A stretch of DNA of 64,000 bases from Sapria himalayana. Its lineage: Eukaryota; Streptophyta; Magnoliopsida; Malpighiales; Rafflesiaceae. Shown piece after piece: positions 48,517 through 61,461 of this stretch. A program made the position numbers and the translations under genes. The stretch spans positions 237,400 to 301,399 of the forward strand of contig JAREIK010002629.1 in assembly GCA_029783825.1 (NCBI GenBank). The letters run 5' to 3'. Numbering within the stretch: position 1 is the stretch's first letter; every line of letters begins with the position of its first letter. The notes under the pieces were generated by a model. It was not told the origin of the DNA, searched no databases, and was given only the letters and a program-made list of their open reading frames with translations.

Positions 48517-51500
48517 TAGAGGTGTCAACCGGGTTGGGCTGGCCCAGCCTAGCATGATTCAGCCGTGCCTGTCCATGACACAAATTGTGCCGTGTCGTGG
48601 CGAGGCCAACTGGGCCTCATGCCATTCTTGGCCCAGCATGGTACCTCGGCACGACCCGAGAAATCTCCCTAGTGGCTGAAGCTGAGCTCGATGATTCCAA
48701 AAATTGCTCGGGCCTGGTTCCGATTCCAACCCATCAGCCCCGCCCCTGGCCCTGGCCCTGGCTCCGGCCCCAATCTTCAACTATTCGAAATTAAAAAAAA
48801 TTTAAATTTAAAATTTTTGAATTTTAGCTATTGGATTTCGCCTTCAATGGCTATGAAGTAGAATCCGACGGCCCACATGATTCTGTCCTAAGAAAATCAA
48901 TAAAAAATAAAAAAAATACTTTTTTAAAAAAATTTTATAATTATATTTTATAAAAGCCCTCCTCTATAATTTTTATGTTTTTTAAAAATATTAATTCTCT
49001 CTCTCTCTCTCTCTCAAATCTCTCTCTTTGTATTCTCTTTCGGGATTTCGGCTCGGCTTTTTGGACTCACAACTTGGGCTCAGTTTTGGAAGTTGGAATT
49101 TTGTTGCACGTGCTTTCCCTTTATAATACTTTATGGGTATTTTTATTTTTTTAATTATTTAACTAAAACTCTTAACATAATAATTAATATTTAATAATAA
49201 TTAGTTTTTTACTCTCTCTCTCTCACTCTCTACTCTTTAATCTATTCTATTGTCTAAAAAAATTTTTAAAATGACTAATACTAATAAAATTAATTTAAAT
49301 TTAGAAAATAAAAATCTTACACAAAGGTCCGAGAATGTTGAAATTTTTGTTTATCCAGTCGCCTTAACCCAAATATCTAAAAAATAAAATACTAGAATGA
49401 TTTATGGTGTTTGGACTCATTTTAATATAATAAAATAAAAAAAAATGTTTTGTGTGATGAAGAAGAAATGACATTGTGCAAATATTGTAAGAAAATCTTT
49501 ACTTGTAAGAGTGCGTTTGAGACTGGGCAGCTTAAGAGGTATGCCAAAATATGCACAAAAAAATATGGTGTATTAGATCCTAGACAAACTCAGCTTAGGA
49601 GTATATTTTTTGAGACAAAATCTAGTTTAGTCTCAAAGTTTATTCCCTTCATATATCACAGCGAGTTGGGTAGGTAAGACATGATCAAACTTATCATCTT
49701 TGATGAATCTTCCGATCAGATTTTTGGAAGATCCAAGGGTAGTGAGCATCATGCATACATATTTTCAGCATGCTTATCATATGATTCCTAGGTTCACGTT
49801 TAGGAACTACATTCTAAAATTTTATAAGTTAGAAAAATAAATAATAATTAATGAATTTATGGTATATAGTGGAGTGATGTCCGTGACATTTGATATCTGA
49901 GCTAGTCATGATGATTCATCTTATGCATGTCTCACTGTCCACTATGTAGATTCTAAATGGACAATGAATAAAAAAATTTTAGGATTCTTTGAGATTCTAT
50001 ATCCTTATGATGACCCGGTCATTTTTGAGTATATGAAGAATATTTTTAGAGAATATAAAATTCAAAATAAAATTTTTAGTTTCACATACGATAACGCATC
50101 TAATAATCGAGTAGCGATTAACATATTTGTTAGGAATATTAGAAATGCACCATTAGGAGAGATTTTCTATGCCAGATACATGTGTCATATGATTAACTTG
50201 ATTATACAAGCGGGTATGAAGGTGTGTTTCCCCACTTTGGATAACATATGTAATTCATTAAAATACATTCGCATGCCTCGCAGATAATAATAGTTTGGTA
50301 GTTTATGTATGTCTACGAAACATAAGAAGAAATTTCAATCGGATATGAGATACCTTTGGAATTACATATACCTAATGTTGGAATCATGTATAGGATACGA
50401 ATACATGATATTCGACTACGTCAATAATAATAGTGATGAACTTTTTATTGACGACATTGACTGGGCTACATAAATTTTATTTATGAAATTTCTAAAGATT
50501 TTTTATGATACGATAAACACGTGTTCATCGGTTTATATTTTCACGACTTGTATTGCACTTAGGTGCATATGCAATATTAGTAGCATCTTTTGAAAGTATC
50601 GAGCTGACTTGACACTTATCTATATGGTTGTCGAGATGGAAATCAAGTACTTAAAGTATTGGTTTACCTTTTCATCTTTTTATTGTCGCGCTGTATGCAT
50701 GGACCTTACGATTAAGGTGAAAAGGATAGATAATATTTTGACTTATATTTCCTTGTGCATGAACCTGAAGATCCATCTAAATAGTTCATTCATGAGAAGT
50801 TAACTGACTTTTTCACATACTACGATATTTGTTATGGTGGTAGTAGTAGTGAGGCTGTGAGTACAAATATAGATATTATATTTAGAGATAATAATTTATT
50901 CATTCAGTTAGTAAGCAAGAAATGATGGGGTGGACCGTCGAATTCGAGCTAGCTTTTTTAGTATTTAGATATTGATTACTGCTTAATCATACTATATTCT
51001 GATACTAATAATTTTGATATATTATAGTGATTGAAATCATATGAGTCAACATTTTCTATGTTATCTAAGATGGTACGAGATCTACTGACTTCTTCGGTGT
51101 CGAATGTAGTATCTAAGTCTATTTTTTTTGTGGCAGTGAATGTAATTTTGGATAGGAAATTAAAATTTCGTTCATATATTATTGAGACTTTAGCATGAAT
51201 GAAAAATTGAGAGGATTCGAAATTTAGCAATTAGGATCATGCTGGGACTGAGACTGCAATGAAAGTGGATAAGTTGATCACTGATGATAATCTATATGAT
51301 AGTGATTTTGATGTTGAGATTGGGAATGATAATGATACGCCGATGAACGATTGATGAAGTTGCCACTTAATGCCTCATGCTTGATGGTTGATGATTGCAG
51401 TATTGTGACACGCTAACAATGATATTTATGTTATATTTATGCTTATGCTTATCAATTTTGAGTTATGCTTGATTCTTATTTTTGATTTCAATATTTTGTA

Positions 51501-51992
51501 CTCATTTTTATTTATATTATATTTGCTTTTGTTTGAGTGTTTGTCTTTGTGATTTTATAATTTTTGTTAAAAAAATTTTGTTTTTATTTTATTTTTATGT
51601 TTAAGAATTTTATTAAAAATTCTAAAATTTAATTTTAATAAAATATAATCTAAATCAATTAATTTAATTAAAACATAATTTAAACAAATAATATAAAAAA
51701 TAAACTTTATAACTATTCAAATATTTATAATTTATAATTTAAATATTTTTCAATATTATCTAATTTATTAATTATAATTACATAAATATTATAAACAAAA
51801 ATATTTTTTTAATTACTTTTAAATCGGCCAGTATAGGCCTGTTTTGGGCCGTATGGGCCTGACCTGGCACGGTAAAAAATTGGCCGTGCCGGGCATGGCC
51901 TAAAGAAACCGTGTCGAGCTAGGCACGGTTGCATGGTTGGGTGGCCTAAAACCATGCCGGGCCTGCCCAGCACGACCCTTTTGAAACCTCTA
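48517..51992 (+). mobile_element. Full-length hAT element, 3,476 bp, with TSD
   Basis: Ends TAGAGGTGTCAACCGGG and CCCTTTTGAAACCTCTA. The flanks GGTATCCC (48,509-48,516) and GGCATCCC (51,993-52,000) agree at 7 of 8 bases. The layout is GC-rich left end, leader with a CT-rich tract, forward transposase remnant, AT-rich tail and GC-rich right end. Confidence 0.93.
49271..51354 (+). pseudogene. hAT transposase remnant
   Basis: Starts MTNTNKINLNLENKN at 49,271. The BED-type finger LCKYCKKIFTCKSAFETGQL lies at about 49,480, the DDE-core second aspartate in DNASNNRVAINIFVRNIRN at about 50,090, YMCHMINLIIQAGMKVC at about 50,175, and the dimerisation block SKMVRDLLTSSVSNVVSKS at about 51,065. It ends at TGA 51,352-51,354. 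Roughly ten stops or shifts are visible, including TGG to TGA after SVTFDI. The catalytic glutamate is lysine (VVSKSIFF). Confidence 0.87.
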
Positions 51993-52207
51993 GGCATCCC
52001 TCCCACAAATTAATTATTTTCAAAACTCTCATTTTTATACTCCCAAAAATTATAAATTATATTTGATATTATAGAATTTTGTATATTTAATTATTAAAAT
52101 TTTAAATATTTGTAATGATATAAAATATTAATAATATTTGATTTTTATGTTTGATGTTATTTTCTCGATTATATTTTATAAATAAATAAAAATTATAATT
52201 AATATTT

Positions 52208-52208
<1 letters not shown>

Positions 52209-52286
<78 letters not shown>
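52209..52286. repeat. (AT)n microsatellite
   Basis: Nearly pure AT dinucleotide run, interrupted once by AAATA. Confidence 0.95.
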
Positions 52287-52288
<2 letters not shown>

Positions 52289-52340
52289 CATCGAGTGCAT
52301 TTCACAAAAAAAAATTTTGTTTTAATTATGTTTTGTGTTC

Positions 52341-52546
52341 AAGGATTAAAATATCAGTTTTTACGGATATATCGGTACTTAGATTTTATGGATATATCGG
52401 ATATATCAAAGATATATCAGTGTATATTTGTATATGAGCACCAATTAAGAAAAAGATATATCGGTATTAATGAATATATCGATACTTAGAATTTATGGAT
52501 ATATTGGAGATATATCGGTGGATATATCAGAAATTTTTATCATTGC
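52341..52546. repeat. GATATATC-rich repeat, copy 2 (inverted)
   Basis: Reverse complement of 32,005-32,190, with about 20 bp more (an extra GGATATATCAAAGATATATC segment). The terminal repeats found around copy 1 are absent here. Confidence 0.88.
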
Positions 52547-52663
52547 TTGCATATTAAGATCACAAAAGATTTTTGTGCCTTAGTCAATTTTATGCTTCAA
52601 ATAATTATGCTTAAGTTCATGCGAAAATATATTAAATTATGTCATAAGATATTATTTTATGTT

Positions 52664-53200
52664 TAGTGGTGTCAAACTGGCCATGCCGTGTTGGCCCAGT
52701 CCATTTTTTCTTTGCCTAGTCAGTCCACCATGTATGACATAGTTAAAATCTTGTGTCGTACCAAGCACGATATGGTCCATGGTCCACTGACCCAGCACGA
52801 CACGGTGGGCCGGAACATGCCGTGCATAAAAAAATTGCTGCGTGGCTGACCAATTACAATCGGCCACGTGGATGTATTTTTTTTTAAAAAAAATGAATTG
52901 CCTTGTGATAAGGCAGTTGAATTAAAAAAAAATTAAAATGGTTTGAATGATTGCTTGACAGGGATCCTGTCAGGCCATCACCTGGGCCAAACTACCGTGC
53001 TGTTGGGCTAGGCACATGGGTTATGCTTGGCCTAAAAAGTGGCACGATTCATTCAGGCCTATCACAGCACTAATCATGCCAAAGGGCAGCCTGGCTCAGC
53101 CTGAGGCACGATTTTAGACTGTGGTGTGCTGGGCCATGCATTGCTGAATTGGGCTGGGCCCCAGACTGTGCTTAGGCCACTTGGCTCGTTTTACATCTAT
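52664..53200 (+). mobile_element. Non-autonomous hAT, about 537 bp
   Basis: Left end TAGTGGTGTCAAACTGGCC, right end TTGGCTCGTTTTACATCTA. The flanks TTTATGTT and ATTATGTT agree at 7 of 8 bases if one extra base is allowed at the right end. GC-rich interior, no transposase. Confidence 0.82.
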
Positions 53201-53207
53201 ATTATGT

Positions 53208-54029
53208 TATAAAGGATTTTTTATAATCTATACATTATACATAAATTCATAGGAATAATGAATCTTAGTGATTCCTACATAAATTCTCTTCTTGAGATTT
53301 CATGAAGTAATTCAATTCTTATATTTAATTGATATACAATTCATCTGTGTGAAATTACAATAGAAAATAATAATCTAATAGTGATCATTTTGGTCGGAAT
53401 GAGAGAGTCTTAGTATTCATTATCATAAGTTTTTATACATTGATTTGTGACTAACATAAAATTGAGTTGATCGACCTTTCATTCAGATCTTATTTTTATT
53501 GTGTACATCTATCTATATTTTATAATTTACTTGCCTACAAGTTTTAGAATGAGATCAAAAATATGATTAGATGGTTATTGTACTCAATTCATCCCACATA
53601 GCTTATTATTGTCTTGGATGGCTAAATGGCTTGGAAAAAATGTCTAGGACCTTGTAGTTGTTAAAGTTTAAATTAGAAACTTGAATGTGTAATACCAAAA
53701 TAATAATAAAAGACTACTCGAGATAAAAAGTGATAAATATAATGTGTTATTAGTTCATTCTAAAACTTGATCAATTAATGCTACTATGAACTTGATCATT
53801 TAATGCGACAGAAAACTCATTTTGAAATGATTGTAAATGTATCAAAATGATATATACCTTTAGATTTGGATTAAAGGTATCCCCATATAATTGTCATCTC
53901 CTCATGGAGAGACCTATATATCATGTATAATGAGATACTCAAACTATGCTCCTCTTTTGATGTAATATGTCTGCATACTTCTATTAAGTATGAGTGTTCT
54001 TGCCGTTTCAATTAGATATTGGTTCTCAA
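53208..54029. other. AT-rich DNA, possibly more of the split copia
   Basis: No clear motif. It lies between the hAT at 52,664 and the integrase traces at 54,030, where copia sequence linking integrase and reverse transcriptase would be expected. Confidence 0.35.
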
Positions 54030-55180
54030 TCTTAGTTATCTCATTTTGATGAATCACCACATACTCAATATCTTAACATCTTAATGATTTAGCTAAATTG
54101 AGTTTTTATTTTTTTAAAAATTTAATAAAAATAAAAAAAAAATTGATATTTTCTTAAATATTGATAAGTGGTATATCGAGTATAATAATTAGTAAAAGTA
54201 ACAAAATATTTTAAGCAATCATATGTGGTCATCCTACAAGGTTTCCAAATATGAGTGAATCAAATATAATGTGCCTACTACTTTTTTAATGTGGCGGATA
54301 AAAATGACATGACTCAGAATCAATATATATTATTCCTCAGATATTTGATTCCAAAATATTTTGCTTGTTCAATGAATATTGTTTTAGTTGAGTGTGTATA
54401 ATAAGTAGATCAATAATTGATAAATATGCATATAAATAATTGATAGTAAGTTTATCTCGCTCAATCTACAAAGAAGTTATCTGTATGTTATGTTAATCAT
54501 GCATATAAATTTTTACGAAAAAAAAAAATAATGTGATAATCTTGTTACTTTGTAAAATAATGGATAGTAAGTTAAGATGAAACTCTGATATATATATAAA
54601 TTATGCATCAAAAAGAAATGATCAACATTGATAATACTACTCTTTTAGCCCATATAATGATGTTATTGATTATAATAATATCAAAAATTTTAGGCGTCAT
54701 AAAAGAAATAAAAATAATAAAATTATTTGTGATATGGATACTCATTTCTAAATCTACGACCAATGAATTTGAATTGAGGTGATGAGCAGAAAGTATAGTA
54801 GATATAGACATGCCTAAGCTAGTAGTACCTAAAAAATGAAGTCTGACATAATTTTCATGAGAAAGCATAAAGTGTAACAAGATTAATAGATTTGATCATT
54901 GAAGAACTAACCTTGGCAGGTCCATTAGTTTATTGTATAGCCTTTTAATCTTGAAAAGTCTATCGTAACTTATGGTGCAACCATAATCTGCTCTTTTGAG
55001 TATGTTCGAACCTTCCATAGAAATAATATATCACTATCTCCCTTTTACTTCTTAGAATACTTTTATTAGTTCTTTTAACTCTCTCATTGCTATTACGTGA
55101 TGATGACATCGTAATTCTATAACTGATAATATCCACTCCAATTGTTTTTGGTGTAGTTGTAGATGCATAACTCATTCTCC
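54030..55180 (-). mobile_element. Old Ty1/copia relic: gag, protease, integrase
   Basis: The minus strand from 55,175 gives SKREIVIYYFYGRFEHTQKS, a zinc-knuckle region with cysteines lost. Then 54,880-54,608 reads STILSAHHLNSNSLVVDLE and MSIHITNNFIIFISF, the copia protease context (SWIIDSGATDHMT) with the catalytic DSG changed. Integrase pieces follow: HLNLLSI near 54,570 and YFVTFTNYYTRYT with KKIKTQFS near 54,200-54,080. The order and strand fit the relic at 46,030-47,050 as the two halves of one element. Confidence 0.65.
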
Positions 55181-55199
55181 AATATAACTATGAGAGAAG

Positions 55200-55489
55200 T
55201 GAAAATATTTTCTCTCTAAGAATTTGTGTCTGCAAAACAAAACATTGCTTTCCAAATGCATGCATGTAAAGTATATTATAAATCTGATTGTCAAATATTC
55301 TCAATATAGTCTATTCCATTAGTATTTGTATCACACTAACACTCATCTTTCACAATTATATCTAAGTTATATGGCTCTCCTCATCCATTAATAGATGTAT
55401 CACACTAACAATCATGTTAAGTGCATGTGTCAACTGTTGATGTTGGATAACACATCAAATAAATATTATAAATAAGGTAATTTTTAAAA
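55200..55489. other. AT-rich DNA next to the copia gag relic
   Basis: ATCACACTAACA occurs twice (near 55,329 and 55,390) in similar surroundings. It may be part of the copia leader or LTR, but no pair was found. Confidence 0.35.
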
Positions 55490-57960
55490 AAATTTGAGTT
55501 AAATTTAATTGTTGGATTTTTTTCCAATGGTTGTGGGCAGAAATTCAACGGCTGTTGGAATTCTGTCCACAAAAAAATTTAAAAATTTAATTTTTATTCA
55601 AACAATAAAAATTTATAGTTTTATTTGGGTGAATAAAAGTTAATATTTATAGTTTTTTATATTCAAACAATAATTTATTTTTAGTTCTTTTAATTTTTTT
55701 TTAATATTAATATTGTTGATTATATATATTTTAATTCTTATTATAATATTGTTTAAAATATAGTTGTGTGAATAAGTAAATTAATATTGGCGGATGACCA
55801 TTTCAATTGTCAACTTGAGGTTTCTCGACTTTGGATTTGGGTATGAATTTTTGTAAGGCATGTATGATTTTTTTTCATTAATAATTGTAGAAATAAAATT
55901 ATAAATTTTTTTCTCAAAAACTTACAAAAATCTAATAGTATAAAATAATGATTATTATGAAAATGATATATATATTAATTTATATAATAATAATCCAATT
56001 GAAAGGTCCAAGATTATATTATCTTTCGGTCATAAGCCGACCTCAGCTTTAACACTTAAAAAATTAAGAATAAATGAATATTTTTAGCATGAACAAATTT
56101 TAAGATAATTAAAAAAAATTCTAAATGTATCAAAAAATATTCGACATAATATATATTATAAACAAATATAATTGTAAGAGTAATGTTAGAACTAAACATC
56201 TTAGGAGACGCATAAAATAATGCATCAAAAAATATGATAAATTAGATCTAATGAGAAACCCAACTAAGTGGTGATATTATTGAATTTGGATTAATTTCAT
56301 ATTCAATAATTTCTTTTATTTATCTTTATGATTTTGCAAGGGAAAGACATGATTAGATTTATTACTAGCATTTGTTTAATTTATGTAAAAATATTTTTAT
56401 CCTGTCTATTTTTGATCCCTAGGATGACATATAAGAATAAAATGATAAAAAATTATAAAATAAAAAAAATAATTAATAATTAAAGAACTTAGAATATAAA
56501 GTTGAGTCGTCTCGATGAATTTTGATATTTGAATTAGTCATGATGACAAAGTAATCATATGCGTACTACTCATTTTGTTGATTCTGATTATAAATTAAAT
56601 AAAAAAATATAAGAATTTTATGAGATTTTTTAATTTCATATTGACTACTATATATGAGTATTTGTCGAATGTTTTTAAGAAATATGACATACAAAATTAA
56701 ATATTTAATATAATATTTAATAATGATTTAAATAATGATGTAATAATAAATAATTTCACAAAAATCATTTAAAATGGTTTTTTATATTAGGTGTAATTCA
56801 TTAAAATATAAATTAGGATACCAAATTATTAGAATAAATATGTAATTCATTACAATGGTTTTTTACATACAAAATTATTATTGCTTTCTTATTAAAATAA
56901 ATATGTAATACATTAAAATATTTTAGGATACCAAGCAAACTTAAAGATTTTTATATTCTATGTAAATTAGTCAGTTTAATTATTAGAATTCAACATATTT
57001 GATGTTGAATTTATATGTTAGCTATCAATATATGATATTCGATTATGCTAATAATAAAATTGGTTAAATAATAATTAACAAATCCAACTCCAACATATGA
57101 TTTTTATTTTTAAAATTCATAAAAATTTTGTGATATGATGAACATATAATCTTGTATGTATATACTTTCATAGCATACATTCCACTAAGGTATATATATT
57201 TAATAAGTAATATTTTAATCAATATAAAAAAATGTTCATATTTTAGTATGGTGATTATTAAGATATTAAAATATTTAAAATAATTATTTGTTACATAATT
57301 ATTTATTTATTTATTACATAATTATTTGTATGGATCTTATGTTTAAGGTGGAATAGATAGAACATAATATAAAATTAATTTTTATTTGCATTAACTAACC
57401 TCAAGAATTAGATGATATGATTTATTTATAATATATACTCTATTTAAATATTATAAAAAATAAATACAATAGTTTTAGTGAGTCGAGTGTAGAAATTGAT
57501 ATTGTATTCATAGATAATAATTTTTTATTTAGTTAATTAGGGATAAATGGTGAGATTCGTTAAATAAGAGTGACACATTGAGGTACGTAGATATCAATTA
57601 TTATTTAATCTTGTCTCATAATGACTTAACAAATTTTGATTTATGGTATTGTTGAAAATAATATGAATCAATATTATCTATACTATCTAAATTATACATG
57701 ATTTATTAATCATTTTGATATCTATTGTAATATTGAATTTTATATTTTTGTGGCTATCAATATATTTTAGATATGATAAGTAAACTAATACTAGATATTA
57801 TTGAAGCTTTGTCATTTTTAAAAGATTGAGAAGATACATAAGTGTGTATTCAAAAAATTTTAAAGAATTACAAATAGATGATAGCATACATAAAATGATG
57901 ATATCAAGATTTAGAGTTGTGTGATTCGAATCAGATATAATAATATTATGTTAAGTTTAT
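55490..57960 (+). mobile_element. Strongly decayed hAT with transposase traces
   Basis: The leader includes the family block around TTGGATTTTTTTCCAATGG and ATTCTGTCCAC (55,513-55,570), matching 48,830-48,890 and 61,545-61,605. Transposase traces in order: HLRRRIK near 56,200, a DIxISHDDK-like block near 56,535, and the dimerisation block near 57,700 where the glutamate codon has become AAT. The left terminal repeat is not recognised. The right end may be the TIR at 58,896. Confidence 0.6.
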
Positions 57961-58369
57961 TTGTTTATGTTATTGATATTGTATTGACATTATTTTATTT
58001 TATAATTTTTTTTTTTTGTATTTTTTTGGTTATTTATATTTAAATTTTCAGATTTGAAAAATTTTTAGATTATTTCTTAGACTGATTCATATATATTAAA
58101 TTTATAATTTAAATTTTAAAAATAATTTAATTTTTTTTTATTTTTCAAATTTGAGTGTCCATCTCCAGATATGGCTTGGGTAGGCTGGCTAGGCTAGCTA
58201 CTAGCATTGTCTAAGTAGTTAGGTCCAGGCTAGTCGCCAACCTTGCCATGGCCTTGGTACCTGGTGGCTAACCTAAGCTAGTCTAAGTTATTTGCTGGCC
58301 GGGCTAGGCACGAAATCATACATGGCCTAGTTGTGCAAGGTTTTGACATGGGTCCAACACTGACTCTAC

Positions 58370-58699
58370 TAGAGGTGTCAAACGGGCCGGCCCAGCCCGA
58401 ATTATTTGGGCGCGAGAGTGCCGCCGTGCCTTGCCGGGCCCGCTCGGGCTTGCCTGTCGGAGCGGTTCGGGATACGGGGGACCACGGGTCGGGTCGAATC
58501 AGACCCGACCCGCGGTCTTTTTTTGCGGGAGGGGCATCGTGGGGTTGGGCTCACGGGACACCCAGCACGGGAAAAACCCTGCCGGTGTGCCGTGCCGCGG
58601 GCCGAACCGTGCCGGGCCAGGCACGGCACGGCACGAGCCTAACCCGGGCACGGCTGAACCGTGCCGGGCCGGACCAGCCCGGCCCGGTTGACACCTCTA
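58370..58699 (+). mobile_element. Young non-autonomous hAT, 330 bp
   Basis: Ends TAGAGGTGTCAAACGGGCC and GGCCCGGTTGACACCTCTA. The flanks GACTCTAC and GACTCGAC (58,362-58,369 and 58,700-58,707) agree at 7 of 8 bases. Very GC-rich and rich in CpG, unlike the older copies, so little deamination has occurred. It contains the palindrome at about 58,481-58,518. The dense open frames on both strands reflect base composition only. Confidence 0.93.
58481..58518. repeat. Subterminal palindrome of the hAT family
   Basis: GACCACGGGTCGGGTC and GACCCGACCCGCGGTC, separated by six bases, form a hairpin-capable inverted repeat with one mismatch. It is shared with 61,424-61,461. Confidence 0.85.
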
Positions 58700-58896
58700 G
58701 ACTCGACATGACTTGACTTTCCTTGGTAGAAACCAGTTGGGCCATCGGGCGGTGCAGAGCTTCTTTTCCTCTCAGCCATGTTGGGATGACATGGTTAGAC
58801 AAGACTGATTGTGCAGTGCACGACACAACATGGTGGTCTAGTTGGGCCTAAAAAAATGAGCCGTTTTGATCCAACACAATCCGTTGGACACCTCTA

Positions 58897-61287
58897 GACA
58901 CGTTGGGATCAATTGAATGCCCGATGCACTAATAACCATATGTTATTTTTCATCCACTTATCAATTTCAATTTGATATGAGTTTTCTAATAGACTTGTAT
59001 AATCTTGAGTACAAAATAAAGTATAATCGACGTAGTCTACTGGGAGTATATATTTATCTTCAATTTTCACTTGCTCATCCCTTATGGTCACATCGACGTA
59101 TGAAGATATATACTGGGAGTATATATTTATCTTGGGTACAAAATAAAATAACTATGTTATTTTATTTTATCTGACTGAATGTCAAATGGAACAAAACTTG
59201 CATATACTATATAATTTTATGTTAAAATTTTGAAAACAGAGATCAAATATCTTAAAATGCCACCTCACTTATTGAAGCACTCCTGCTCGATGTAACCATG
59301 CTTGCAACTGTGAGGTCTGTCATTGTTTATCTGAAAAATATTTTTGGACTACCAAAACCTCACCATTAGAAGCCTGACTGCTATGAAACACCAAGAAAAT
59401 CAAAAAGGTATATGGATAACAATATTTCTTCATAAAGGTAAAGTCTAATATATCTTCATATATCAAGCTATACGGATAGCAATATTCATATGAATTTATT
59501 TAAATAAATTTAATAAATTACTAATTATACTGATAATATATAATAGATATATTTTATTTGGTAACTATCATATAATAATGATTTTTTAAATTCTCTTATA
59601 TCTAGTATAATCAAAACAAATACTTATCAATTTGAAGATTAATTCTTGGTTACATTGGAGTCTTGGATGATATATTGCCAATATATTAAACTTAGTAATA
59701 ATATTTGTAATATATTATTGATGGGATAAAGTTATCTTTTGATGATTATATGCAACATTGATGTTAAAAATGCTTGAGTTTCCTTAATTGTTGTTTAAAT
59801 TTTTGACTATAATTATTCATCGAGTTGAGTAATCCTAATTTATCATCTTTGATAATAATAATCTTATCTAAATAGATTGGTAAAAGAATATTGTTACCAT
59901 GTTAATTCCTATGATATGAAATTGAAATTAGAAATTTATCTATAAAAAAATAAAAAAATTAATAAATAGAAAAAATTAGAAACATATCTATGTTGTCCAA
60001 AAGATACAACTAAAAAGAATCTTCTAAATGAAGATTTCATAGATCTTTTAAGTTCATTTTAAGACTTTATGCAATCTTCTAATATAATTGACGCCATTTC
60101 GTACACAAAAATAAAGTGATATCTATCTCATAAATAGACCACCTCTAAGCATCTATCAAAAATAAGAAAATTATGATGAAAATTATTTTGGTTATCGAAA
60201 CAAAAATATCCTAGTAATTCATATGGTATGTGTATAAATCTTTAAACTACCAATTAAACTTTAAAGCGATTTACTTTTTTACTAGAGTGAAGAATATTTT
60301 TTTTCCACATGATTTGTCTCCATCTATGATGAGAGTTTCTTAGGGGGAAAACTTAATATTCTAAAATTGACAAGAAAATGTACAAAATTAGTAAATGAAG
60401 ATGAAAATGTGGATTAAAATAAAATTTTTAAAACAAAATATCAAGTATAATTCTCTTTATAAGATATTTGATTTCACATGATAAATCATAATTCTTAGAG
60501 TAAATTAATTGAAATAATTTCTTAATTAATATCAGAATGATATGTTAGATATGAAATTATAGTTTATTTTTCAAGCTTGCACACTACCATATAATTAAGA
60601 AATGAGCTTATCTTCATGATTGAATCCATAAGGCTCTACTTAGCTAGTGAAAGATGATTATCAAGGTGTGTGAACAAGAAACGATCTATCATTTGGAGTC
60701 TCATCACATTAAAATAAAATAAGTTAAAATTATCCTATAAAGTTTAAAATAATAAAAAAATTTGGTAATTATTTAATTCGGTAGAACAATATAAAAAGTA
60801 AATAATATAAAATCTTACCGATGAATTGTAAAATAATATCAATAGAATCAGATTACTTTATAATACAACCATTAATTATAAATTGTAAGAAAATCAAATA
60901 ATTACAGGATATGAAATAAAGAGAATTGTTGTTAATATTTTTATAATTAATGGTTTGAAATATTTTTTGATCAGCTATAGTAATAATAATCTCATTAATG
61001 ATTTGATATTATTGTTCACTTTTATAAATTAATCATCCAAAAGTCATGAGTAAGAAAAGAAATTGAAAAGTTTCTAATGCTTGAATTAAATAAACATATA
61101 ATTGATCAATAGAGATAATTTTCATTGTTCCTCTCTAGATATCATAATTTTATTTTTAAGTAAATTTTGTGTACACCTATATTATAATCTTGGATGATGC
61201 TATTTATTTTTGGTATAATACTTATATACATATTTATCCCAACTAGTAGATTTTTTATGAATTGAGCTGCTAATTGAGAGAATGAGG
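58897..61287. other. AT-rich DNA, nothing recognised
   Basis: A short duplication, ACTGGGAGTATATATTTATCTT, occurs at about 59,038 and 59,109. The remainder has no readable coding remains on either strand. Confidence 0.45.
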
Positions 61288-61423
61288 TAGAGGTGTCAAA
61301 CGGGCCGGCCCGGCACGTTTTTAAACCGTGCCCGGGTTAGGCACTGCTCGTGCCTGGCCCGTTTTTAAACCGTGCCGGTTCATGCGTGGGCCGTGGGTGT
61401 GACCCCCCCCCCCCCGGTAAAAA

Positions 61424-61461
61424 GACCGCGGGTCGGGTCTGATTGGACTCGACCCGCGGTC
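61424..61461. repeat. Subterminal palindrome of the hAT family
   Basis: GACCGCGGGTCGGGTC then TGATT then GGACTCGACCCGCGGTC: a long hairpin-capable inverted repeat about 135 bp inside the element. Confidence 0.88.

Larger units (their letters stand above)
58140..58896 (+). mobile_element. GC-rich hAT right-end region with nested copy
   Basis: GC-rich subterminal DNA on both sides of the nested 330-bp element ends at CCGTTGGACACCTCTA (58,881-58,896). It is probably the right end of the decayed element that starts near 55,490. Confidence 0.6.

Noticed and set aside
58333..58826. Long Arg/Pro/Gly/Ala-rich open frames on both strands
   Set aside because: They lie wholly inside the GC-rich young hAT and reflect base composition. 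Similar frames occur in the other GC-rich hAT ends (24,415, 33,865, 47,049, 48,174-48,794).
59000..61280. Possible retrotransposon coding remains on the minus strand
   Set aside because: Attempts to read copia or LINE motifs in any frame gave nothing beyond chance matches.
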